Of a stretch of DNA of 6,094 nt, positions 1 to 5,766 are shown in pieces. The notes beneath the pieces were generated by a model. The model ran no database searches, was not told the DNA's origin, and saw only the letters and a list, made by a program, of their open reading frames with translations. Position numbers and translations under genes: made by a program. The stretch spans positions 1-6,094 of the forward strand of contig PWOE01000103.1 of assembly GCA_003557585.1 (NCBI GenBank), read 5' to 3'. This stretch comes from Candidatus Nealsoniibacteriota bacterium (GTDB lineage Bacteria > Patescibacteriota > Minisyncoccia > Minisyncoccales > CSSED10-335). How positions within the stretch are numbered: position 1 is the first letter of the stretch; every line of letters starts with the position of its first letter.

Positions 1-1
1 C

Positions 2-1186
2 AGGAACGGTTACCTGCCTCGGGAGGGAATTTACGCCCTTAGCACTCTGGGCGGCCACCTCGACCCGGATATCTCCCTGCAGTCCTACATCCACACACAG
101 GATATTGTTTGCCATCTTCATTTTCGGGAGCAATTCAGGGAGATGCCGATAGGATTGTGGGCAGCCCTGGAAGGTCGCCAGGAAGCTTCCCTGCATCAGC
201 GGCGAGCGAGAAACGCGGTCCGTGTTTCGGGTGCCAGCGAAGGCGTCGAATTTGACCAGACGCACGACTCGACGAAGAGGCTGATCAAGCAACTGGACGC
301 AGCTACGCCCACCACGCGGGCCGGGTACAAGGTTCGTTTGCCAAAGTTCCAGGCTGAAGAGCCATCCTTGCTGGACCTCGACATGGAGACGATTCATGCA
401 TTGCTTTTTTCTCTCCGCCGGAATCACACGCCGAAAGCACGAGCGCGCCTCTTCAACGTGACCGAAATGCAGATCCAGAAATTCAGAGAAATGTGCTTTC
501 GCCTAGCCGGATACCGCACTGAGTCAACGTCCGGCAAGAGGAATCTTAGGAATTTGAAGCCCATCAAAAAGCACGAACGTCTGCCCGACCTATACCGCCG
601 CGCCCAGCCCGAAGATTTCGGTCCCGCACCGCCTCACCACTCGAGAGCGGAGATGGGGGAAGCAAATCGAATCTATCGGCTACTGGCTCGCCGGGCACGT
701 GAAATGAATATGGAACGTGCACAAGTCATCGAGGAGATCATCAAACCGCTTCGTGATCTCCTCCTGGCACACTCTGGCAGCGAGGCGGTTCTCAGGATAG
801 TCAACACCGATCAGTTCGTGGGTGCAATTCAGGCGATCAGGAGTCTCCGCATTCCGCCCGATCGAATTGAAGTTGAGCTTGAGGCACTCCCTCGCGTAGA
901 TGAACCAACACCGGGAAACTGGAGTCGCCGGCTTAAAAGGCTAGCTAGGAGTCAAAAACTGCGGGTCAACGAAGCGAGCCTCGCTGTCACTCGGCGATCT
1001 CAGGCCCATCCCGAATTTGGCATCGTAAAAGTCCGAGTCCTCGCGCTTGCGGCGCCCGGAGTGGGGGAGTTGCGCCACCCGCAACGGGTAATCGTGACTG
1101 ACCGCTCGGGTTCTGGATGGCGGGTAGGGTGCTTCTATGCCACTGCCGCTATCTCCGCGCTGTTAGAGTCGACCTACGCCAAGTAG
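2..1186 (+). CDS. Tyrosine recombinase/integrase, C-terminal part (5' end outside window), with long C-terminal extension
   Basis: The frame is open from base 2 to the TAG at 1184-1186, giving 394 visible codons. The ATG at 143 is therefore internal, not the start. Visible residues 17-31 read GGHLDPDISLQSYIH, the last conserved box of tyrosine recombinases: the His of the 'LGH' motif (bases 56-58) and, ten residues on, the probable catalytic Tyr (bases 86-88) followed by Ile-His. The other catalytic residues (Arg, Lys, HxxR) must lie upstream of the window. Such enzymes cut and rejoin DNA through a 3'-phosphotyrosine and move phages, islands or cassettes. Ordinary integrases end soon after the Tyr, but this one continues for about 365 residues. 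The extension is basic, with a helix-turn-helix-like stretch around visible residues 142-165 (HTPKARARLFNVTEMQIQKF) and Arg-rich helices further on. I do not recognise a named domain there. It resembles large island-borne 'site-specific integrase' proteins rather than XerC/D. The recombinase assignment is fairly secure; the subfamily and extension function are unknown. Confidence 0.8.
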   Translation, partial: RNGYLPREGIYALSTLGGHLDPDISLQSYIHTQDIVCHLHFREQFREMPIGLWAALEGRQEASLHQRRARNAVRVSGASEGVEFDQTHDSTKRLIKQLDAATPTTRAGYKVRLPKFQAEEPSLLDLDMETIHALLFSLRRNHTPKARARLFNVTEMQIQKFREMCFRLAGYRTESTSGKRNLRNLKPIKKHERLPDLYRRAQPEDFGPAPPHHSRAEMGEANRIYRLLARRAREMNMERAQVIEEIIKPLRDLLLAHSGSEAVLRIVNTDQFVGAIQAIRSLRIPPDRIEVELEALPRVDEPTPGNWSRRLKRLARSQKLRVNEASLAVTRRSQAHPEFGIVKVRVLALAAPGVGELRHPQRVIVTDRSGSGWRVGCFYATAAISALLESTYAK

Positions 1187-1234
1187 ACTCGATCACGATG
1201 CCCTGGTGTGTTTTGAACACTAAGGCTGGATTGC

Positions 1235-1277
1235 TTGGCGCCCGCTCCCCCGGCCCTCTCTCCATGGCCAGCGCCAA
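1235..1277. repeat. Nested inverted repeat 49 bp after the recombinase stop
   Basis: TTGGCGC at 1235-1241 is exactly complementary to GCGCCAA at 1271-1277. Inside that loop, GGCC at 1252-1255 can pair with GGCC at 1266-1269. The structure is GC-rich but is not followed by a T-run on either strand, so it is not a standard intrinsic terminator. It could be an mRNA 3'-end structure or a protein-binding site; the function is unknown. Confidence 0.4.
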
Positions 1278-1447
1278 CACACAAGCCCCTCGGCCGGGCA
1301 GTCGACTACTACGCTCTATCCGTAATTGATCACGCACTCAAAGCAATTTACACGTGAGCCCAACCAGGAATTGTGCAATAAATCAACAAGCTATCGCATT
1401 CTGAGGGCTGTTTGGTTCGGCGCAACTGCCTAGCACAATTGACAATT

Positions 1448-1476
1448 TTGCGATTCGATAGCGTCGAGGCTACAAT
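1448..1476 (+). promoter_or_regulatory. Sigma-70-like promoter
   Basis: A -35-like TTGCGA (1448-1453) and a -10-like TACAAT (1471-1476) are separated by exactly 17 bp. TACAAT matches the TATAAT consensus at five of six positions. A transcript would start near 1483, about 30 bases before a strong Shine-Dalgarno and ATG. A consensus TTGACA at 1439-1444 lies 26 bp from the same -10, too far to be its partner. The 9-mer attcgatag occurs inside the spacer (1453-1461) and again at 1496-1504 next to the ribosome binding site. Confidence 0.5.
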
Positions 1477-1502
1477 CAAACTCGGGCAGCGTACCATTCG
1501 AT

Positions 1503-1553
1503 AGGAGGTGTTTGATGACCAAGCTTTTGAATGGGGCGCGCTTCTCTATCTAG
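1503..1553 (+). CDS. 12-codon ORF with strong Shine-Dalgarno (leader peptide, small protein or gene remnant)
   Basis: TAGGAGGTG at 1503-1510 is a near-perfect Shine-Dalgarno, placed at normal distance before the ATG at 1515-1517. The reading frame encodes MTKLLNGARFSI and ends at TAG 1551-1553, followed at once by a second TAG. With the promoter at 1448-1476 this forms a complete initiation unit for a product of only 12 residues. It could be a leader peptide, or the surviving 5' end of a gene whose body was deleted or replaced at about 1554. I see no attenuator pair of stems directly downstream and no regulatory codon run, so classical attenuation is not indicated. The coordinates given include the ribosome binding site; the coding part is 1515-1553. 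Confidence 0.35.
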   Translation, partial: RRCLMTKLLNGARFSI

Positions 1554-1574
1554 TAGGGTTGGAATACTGTTGAA

Positions 1575-1745
1575 CTAGTAAGGCCAGCCAAAGTGAACGT
1601 TCACTGCTCCACCAGCTAGGACAGAGAAGGCAAATTGAGAATAGAAACTGGCCCCGATTGCAATAGCTGGTCTAGCAATAGGGATACCTTGTTCCCGCGC
1701 CTTGCCCAACCTGACTATTTTATGAGCAGTTGGCTGAGCCCACAC
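1575..1745 (-). pseudogene. Possible minus-strand gene remnant encoding a hydrophobic C-terminus
   Basis: On the minus strand the frame is open from 1766 down to the TAG at 1577-1575, about 63 codons. The only usual start is GTG at 1745-1743, which would give 56 residues. The product begins VWAQPTAHKIVRLGKAREQG and continues with a hydrophobic, aromatic-rich part that includes GASFYSQFAFSVLAGG and ends HFGWPY. The residue mix looks more protein-like than a random frame and could be a membrane-associated tail. There is no Shine-Dalgarno before the GTG, and a TAG at 1769-1767 closes the frame just upstream, with no matching sense frame beyond it. I recognise no family. It may be a decayed gene end or a chance open frame; confidence is low. 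Confidence 0.22.
1592..1605. promoter_or_regulatory. Perfect 14-bp palindrome, operator-like
   Basis: AGTGAACGTTCACT reads identically on both strands. Its core TGAACGTTCA resembles the symmetrical operators bound by dimeric TetR/AcrR-type repressors in proteobacteria; this is a resemblance only. It lies about 110 bp downstream of the predicted start of the 1448-1476 promoter and about 320 bp upstream of the exported-protein gene, neither a usual operator position. It also falls inside the possible minus-strand remnant. Confidence 0.35.
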
Positions 1746-1802
1746 AATAGCGATGGGTAGGATGAGCTACGTGCTCTGCTAGATTTGTTCGGTGGGCCGC
1801 TG

Positions 1803-1824
1803 AAGTGATGCGTCATCATCGCTT
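1803..1824. repeat. Hairpin upstream of the exported-protein gene
   Basis: AAGTGATG (1803-1810) can pair with CATCGCTT (1817-1824), an 8-bp stem with one G-U pair and a 6-base loop. An overlapping smaller dyad is TGATG/CATCA (1806-1810 and 1814-1818). No T-run follows, so it is not a standard terminator. Confidence 0.3.
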
Positions 1825-1849
1825 AGAGAGCTCTGCTCTGACGTAAGGA

Positions 1850-1872
1850 AAGGCAACAGATTTCGTTGCCTT
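1850..1872. repeat. Perfect 8-bp inverted repeat 54 bp before the start codon at 1926
   Basis: AAGGCAAC (1850-1857) and GTTGCCTT (1865-1872) are exactly complementary around a 7-base loop. The right arm overlaps a possible -35 element (TTGCCT, 1866-1871), so the repeat is placed where a repressor could block transcription of the downstream gene. There is no T-tract for terminator function. The regulatory role is inferred. Confidence 0.35.
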
Positions 1873-1893
1873 AAGATACCATCGACCTATCCT
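1866..1893 (+). promoter_or_regulatory. Weak candidate promoter for the exported-protein gene
   Basis: TTGCCT (1866-1871) and TATCCT (1888-1893) are spaced by 16 bp, and transcription would begin about 25 bases before the ATG at 1926. Both boxes are only partial matches to consensus. The Shine-Dalgarno is also weak: only a GGA at 1917-1919 lies near the ATG. Expression may be low, activator-dependent, or supplied by read-through from 1448-1476. Confidence 0.25.
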
Positions 1894-1925
1894 GACACAT
1901 TGATTGCTCGAATTCCGGATTAGCC

Positions 1926-4900
1926 ATGAAAGTTTTTCACTCGCTTCTCTTCACAAATCTCATTCTCTTGTCTGCGTTCGCATCTCCTTTCAATTCTGAT
2001 GCCGAGACGTATGCTGGGGGATGGGTCGATAGCTTTTTCATTGCCAATGGGTGTTCTAGTATGGTGAATGCCATTGCAGAATCTGCTGATGGGAAAATTT
2101 ACTTCGGTGGCTCATTCACCGAATGCGCTGGAATTTCAGCAAATCGTGTGATTGCTTTTAATCCTGATGATCGCAGTTGGCATTTGCTCGGTGAAGAAGA
2201 AGCTAATGGAGTGAATGGAACAATAAATGCTATGACTATCTGGGATGGTGATCTTTACGTTGGTGGATTGTTTACCCTCGCACATGATCAGTCCGGAGTG
2301 ACAACAGTTAATCGAGTTGCCAAATGGGACGCGGATGAAAATCGCTGGCGCGCTGTTGGAAATGGTGGCGTGGGTGCAGATGGAACCATCCACGTAATGA
2401 CTTCAACGGACGACAGACTGTACCTCGGCGGATCATTTTCAAACGTCAATGTCGGAGATCCTTTGCCAGCCAATCGAGTGGCGTACTTAGACAGCGAAGG
2501 GTGGAATAGTCTCGATGTAAACGGTGTGGCTGGTCCGGATGCCACAGTTCGCGCTATTGCTACTATTGATCATCATGTTTATGTTGGAGGCGATTTTCTC
2601 ACAATCCAAAAGTCAGAGCCATTGAATGTCAACCATATTGCTTCCTGGGATTCATCAACTGCGCAATGGGGAGCAATAGAGGGGTTGGGGGGATCCGGGA
2701 CAGATGGTCCTGTGCATGCACTGGCTAATCTTGACGGCAGGCTCTACGTGGGGGGGGCATTTGAGTTCGTCGATTTTGGAAACAGTATACGCGCGAACGG
2801 TATTGCCTCATGGGATGGCGCAGAGTGGTCAACGTATGAGTCTTACAGCTTCCCTGGAAATGTCGGAGTATCAGGTGAAGTGCTTACTTTGGCTGTCGAG
2901 GATAACAAAATTCATGTTGGAGGGGTATTTACCGGAGAGTTTCAGAATCTAGATGGGGTCTTCGGTGCTAATAATGCAGTGACGCTCTCCGGAAATGAGT
3001 GGGCCTCATTTAGCGCGTCTGGACATTATGGTCTAGATGGTGCAGTAAAGGCCATTAAAGTGTGTGAGTCCGGCGTTTTTCTCGCTGGTGAGTTTGAAAG
3101 GCTGCTTTCTACGGGCGGCTTGTCCCCTTCAACTTTGAACGGCCTGGCCCAGTGGACGAATGATGATCTCTGGGCACCTGTAGGCCGTGGAGATGGAGTT
3201 GATGGGGTCATTCATTCAGTGGTCCAGCACAATGGAAGCCTGATTGTTGGCGGAGATTTTATATTTGCCGGAGACACCTTGGCAAACAACCTTGCTAGTT
3301 GGGATGGCAGTCAGTGGAATTCGTTTGGGGAGGATAAATCGAATGGCGTTTTCAGGTGGGGTGATTCGGCGGTACATGAATTGATAATTTACAATGGGAA
3401 CCTTGTTGTAGGGGGGCAGTTTTCATTTGTGAATTATGGGGCTGGTGAGCATACGTCTGTCAATAACATTGTGAAGTGGGATTTCAACTCGCAATCCTGG
3501 GAGCTTGTTGGCCATCTTGGCGGAGATGGGGTTGGTGGTGTTGTGAATACAGCCTATGAATCCGACCTTGGATTGCTTTTTATAGGAGGTGAGTTTGATG
3601 AGGTTAATATTGGAAATCCTGTTGTTGCAAAGAACGTCGTTGCTTGGGATGGGGCTGAGTTTATAACGCTAGGCGACGGCGCGGGCGTTGGAGTTTCCGG
3701 CCCTGTTAGATCGTTTGCCTCTATGGATGAGGTCGTAATAGTCGGTGGTTCATTTGATCGTGCAAACGCACACGGTCCTGGCAGTGGCCAAATTGTCGCG
3801 AATAACTTGGTGGGTTGGGACGGTGATGGCTGGCATGTGTTTGGTTCGAGTGGCTCAAACGGCCTAGATGGCCAAGTTTATGCTTTGGAGGTTTTTGGGG
3901 ATGAATTATACGTGGGCGGAATATTTACTGTAGCGTATGATTCTAGTGGTGCCAGTGATGCTAATAGAGTGGCACGGTGGGATGGCGACCAATGGCACCC
4001 ACTTGGTGTGGATGGTGGAAATGGTGTTTTTTTCCTGGTCAATGGCTTGGTGTCCGATCAGGAAAAGCTCATACTAGGTGGAAGCATTTCTGAGATCAAC
4101 GTTGGAAGTGGCATTGGGGTTGATAATATTGCTGCTTGGAGTGAGGGTTCATGGAGGTTACTAGAAGAGGGTGTTCCAGCACCTTTGGGTGGACCGATGC
4201 TTTTGACAGAAAGATCAATATTCGCCGCTTCTCAAGCACCCGTAAAAGTGGGAGGTAAGACGATTTCTTTATGGCATTACGAATTTCTTATGCATGAAAT
4301 CGTATCCACCAGCAACTCGAATGGCTCTATCAGTCCTTCGGGAACGCAGCTCATTCATCATGGGCATTCTGCGGAGTTTGCATTAGTACCCGACCCCGGC
4401 TATCACCTCGATGAGGTTGGTGGCACGTGCGGTGGATCTCTTGTTGAGCTGACGTATGTTACAGACGCGATTGAAGACGATTGTCATGTTTACGCAAACT
4501 TTTCCGAGTTAACTTCAGTCACATTGGAGCAACTAACGTCTCCGGCAACTGTTGGATCTGAGCTCGAAGTAGTAGTCCAAGTCGAGGGAGTCAACTCCTT
4601 GCCAAGTGGCGGTACGGTTTGGGTTGAGACGTCGACTGGAGAAAGTTGTTCAGATTCGGAACCCTCCATCGGAGGAACAAACACAAGTGTTTTCTCGTGT
4701 AGTCTGCTATTGACAAGTACAGGGACGTGGGAAATCGCTGCAGTATTCAGTGGGACAGAAACTCATCTCGGAGGCCACGCGGAACCCGCACTCCTTTTGG
4801 TTGACCCTGTAAGCGCAGAATTGGAAATTGCTAATGTAGTGCCTGGCAGTTCGCAGCAGGCTGGTGTCCCCTACGAAGTGAGCGTTGTGTTAGACGGGTA

Positions 4901-5465
4901 TGAGCCATCCGGATATATTTCTATTTCGGATGATTATGGGGCAATGTGTCAGATTTCATTGGAGCTGTCAGATTTGAGTTGTGAAATAACGTCAAGCGTT
5001 GCAGGGAACAGGTTGCTTCTCGCAGAGTATGCTGGGGATGAGAACAACATGTCTGCATCAGATAGCTCCACCTATTTGATTACGCATGGCGAAGCATCGA
5101 AGCTTGAGTTCTATGTGCATCCAAGCGATGTTGTTCAGGAAATTCCAGTAGAGCCTGAAGTGGTTGTTCGGGTTTTGGACCAGTATGGTAACTTAGCTTT
5201 GGAGGACCAATCCACTATCGTTGAGGTTAAGCTAATTGGAGGGCATCCGAAGGGAGTTCTCCTAGGGACAACGACTTCTTCAGCAATGGGCGGGGTCGTC
5301 CTATTCGAAGAGCTTGCTGTTACAGAAGCTGCGCAGGGATATCAGCTATATGCAGAGGATGATGCAGGGGTGCTACAACCGGCGAGCAGTGAGTATTTTG
5401 AAGTATGGCAAGGTCTAATTTTTCAGGATAGGTTTCACGAAGACCCTATTGAAAATATTGATTGA
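1926..5465 (+). CDS. Large exported multidomain protein: 14-repeat beta-propeller region, InlB-B-like domain, Ig-like domains
   Basis: The protein has 1179 residues. Residues 1-26 form a signal peptide (MKVFHS, then a Leu/Ile/Ala-rich core, with likely cleavage after AFA-19 or SDA-26), so it is secreted or on the surface. Residues 47-757 hold 13 tandem repeats of 53-57 residues, plus a degenerate 14th to about 787. The repeat consensus is V-x-A-[IL]…LYVGGxF…[AV]N-x-[IV]A-x-WD…W…LG…NGVDG. This resembles kelch/Rax2-like beta-propeller blades, and fourteen blades would fit two seven-bladed propellers. Residues ~788-860 match the divergent InlB B-repeat pattern (NGSISPSG, DPGYHLDEVGG, Cys835/Cys853). 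Two Ig-like domains follow (~862-960 and ~961-1053, each with a Cys pair: 908/925 and 1008/1019). A third invasin/Big-1-like domain (~1054-1160, with RVLDQYGNLA) leads to the tail LIFQDRF. No catalytic motif is seen. A role in adhesion or binding at the cell surface is inferred. GC is visibly lower than in the recombinase gene, and a terminator follows. Confidence 0.9.
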   Translation: MKVFHSLLFTNLILLSAFASPFNSDAETYAGGWVDSFFIANGCSSMVNAIAESADGKIYFGGSFTECAGISANRVIAFNPDDRSWHLLGEEEANGVNGTINAMTIWDGDLYVGGLFTLAHDQSGVTTVNRVAKWDADENRWRAVGNGGVGADGTIHVMTSTDDRLYLGGSFSNVNVGDPLPANRVAYLDSEGWNSLDVNGVAGPDATVRAIATIDHHVYVGGDFLTIQKSEPLNVNHIASWDSSTAQWGAIEGLGGSGTDGPVHALANLDGRLYVGGAFEFVDFGNSIRANGIASWDGAEWSTYESYSFPGNVGVSGEVLTLAVEDNKIHVGGVFTGEFQNLDGVFGANNAVTLSGNEWASFSASGHYGLDGAVKAIKVCESGVFLAGEFERLLSTGGLSPSTLNGLAQWTNDDLWAPVGRGDGVDGVIHSVVQHNGSLIVGGDFIFAGDTLANNLASWDGSQWNSFGEDKSNGVFRWGDSAVHELIIYNGNLVVGGQFSFVNYGAGEHTSVNNIVKWDFNSQSWELVGHLGGDGVGGVVNTAYESDLGLLFIGGEFDEVNIGNPVVAKNVVAWDGAEFITLGDGAGVGVSGPVRSFASMDEVVIVGGSFDRANAHGPGSGQIVANNLVGWDGDGWHVFGSSGSNGLDGQVYALEVFGDELYVGGIFTVAYDSSGASDANRVARWDGDQWHPLGVDGGNGVFFLVNGLVSDQEKLILGGSISEINVGSGIGVDNIAAWSEGSWRLLEEGVPAPLGGPMLLTERSIFAASQAPVKVGGKTISLWHYEFLMHEIVSTSNSNGSISPSGTQLIHHGHSAEFALVPDPGYHLDEVGGTCGGSLVELTYVTDAIEDDCHVYANFSELTSVTLEQLTSPATVGSELEVVVQVEGVNSLPSGGTVWVETSTGESCSDSEPSIGGTNTSVFSCSLLLTSTGTWEIAAVFSGTETHLGGHAEPALLLVDPVSAELEIANVVPGSSQQAGVPYEVSVVLDGYEPSGYISISDDYGAMCQISLELSDLSCEITSSVAGNRLLLAEYAGDENNMSASDSSTYLITHGEASKLEFYVHPSDVVQEIPVEPEVVVRVLDQYGNLALEDQSTIVEVKLIGGHPKGVLLGTTTSSAMGGVVLFEELAVTEAAQGYQLYAEDDAGVLQPASSEYFEVWQGLIFQDRFHEDPIENID
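2064..4286 (+). repeat. Protein-level tandem repeats (13 clear plus 1 degenerate propeller blades)
   Basis: Repeat starts in residues: 47, 100, 155, 208, 263, 319, 374, 429, 483, 540, 594, 651, 705 and a shortened 758. Each carries the strand-like LYVGG/LIVGG/VIVGG core, usually a WDG or WD turn and then a second Trp. The copies have diverged strongly at the DNA level: the codons for the VGG core differ from copy to copy. This is an old duplication kept by selection rather than a recent microsatellite-like expansion. Confidence 0.8.
2750..2757 (+). repeat. G8 homopolymer inside the exported-protein gene
   Basis: Eight consecutive G lie in codons GTG-GGG-GGG-GCA of the fifth repeat (YVGGA). 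A one-base slip would frameshift and truncate the protein after about 277 residues. Shorter G6 runs occur at 2687-2692 and 3411-3416. G-tracts of this length are known phase-variation sites in surface-protein genes of other bacteria; here that is inference. Confidence 0.5.
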
Positions 5466-5482
5466 GGCGGAGTTTGACTCTG

Positions 5483-5511
5483 TCATCCCCCTGGGGGATG
5501 AGGTCTATTTT
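5483..5511 (+). terminator. Probable rho-independent terminator of the exported-protein gene
   Basis: TCATCCCC (5483-5490) pairs perfectly with GGGGATGA (5494-5501) around a 3-base loop. It is followed two bases later by the U-rich TCTATTTT (5504-5511). It starts 17 bases after the TGA at 5463-5465 and would end the plus-strand transcript. Confidence 0.65.
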
Positions 5512-5539
5512 ACCCAATATGACACTGGAAGGAATTACT

Positions 5540-5557
5540 CCCAAACAGAAGTTTGGG
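5540..5557. repeat. Perfect 7-bp hairpin with AGAA tetraloop
   Basis: CCCAAAC (5540-5546) and GTTTGGG (5551-5557) flank the loop AGAA. There is no T-run on either side, so it is not a clear terminator; the function is unknown. It lies 38 bases downstream of the better terminator hairpin. Confidence 0.4.
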
Positions 5558-5766
5558 CCTTGTGTCCGTACCATCTACTTGGTCGTAAGCCAATACATAG
5601 GGTCGGCTCAGCTCAACAATCTCCCCATTGCGGGAAGGGTTTTCTACGGTTATTCCTCCAGCTTATTGAATGATAGCTAATTCATCGGACGTCTGCTAAC
5701 GCTCTACGTTTATTGGGGCGTTGGATGATTGACCACAGGATTCGATTGCTATGATGGTTATTTCGT

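Larger units (their letters stand above)
1187..1925. other. Long intergenic region between recombinase and exported-protein genes
   Basis: These 739 bases hold no convincing full-length gene on either strand. They contain a nested inverted repeat just after the recombinase, a promoter-like pair with a strong ribosome binding site and a 12-codon ORF, a 14-bp perfect palindrome, a possible minus-strand gene remnant and two hairpins before the next gene; each is listed separately. Base composition drops in GC compared with the recombinase gene. If the recombinase belongs to an integrated element, the element's right end could lie here, but I found no clear long attachment repeat. Confidence 0.6.

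Noticed and set aside
143..1186. ATG at 143 as the start of a stand-alone gene
   Set aside because: The same frame is open to the window edge and encodes a recognisable recombinase His/Tyr box upstream, so 143 is internal.
1117..1329. 70-codon plus-strand frame across the recombinase stop
   Set aside because: Starts inside the recombinase gene out of frame, has no ribosome binding site, and the translation is not protein-like.
1149..1337. 62-codon minus-strand frame overlapping the recombinase 3' end
   Set aside because: Arg/Pro-rich shadow-like translation in GC-rich DNA, overlaps the supported gene, and no family resemblance.
1439..1444. Consensus TTGACA as a -35 element
   Set aside because: It is 26 bp from the good -10 at 1471-1476, too far. 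TTGCGA at 1448 has the correct 17-bp spacing.
1926..5465. Enzyme assignment (galactose oxidase or sialidase-like) for the propeller protein
   Set aside because: No catalytic residues, copper ligands or Asp-box motifs (SxDxGxxW) are visible; only structural repeats are supported.
5540..5557. CCCAAAC-AGAA-GTTTGGG hairpin as a terminator
   Set aside because: No U-tract on either strand; the 5483-5511 structure is better placed and better formed.
5510..5659. Minus-strand frame of 45 codons preceded by a GGAGG-like sequence (rc of 5655-5659)
   Set aside because: The codon at the right distance from the GGAGG is GTA, not a start codon, and the frame is short. It could be a dead gene, but nothing else supports it.
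5449..5680. Two overlapping plus-strand frames (from TTG 5449 and ATG 5462 or 5519) of 53-74 codons after the exported protein
   Set aside because: They cross the probable terminator hairpin, lack Shine-Dalgarno sequences, compete with each other and resemble no known protein.
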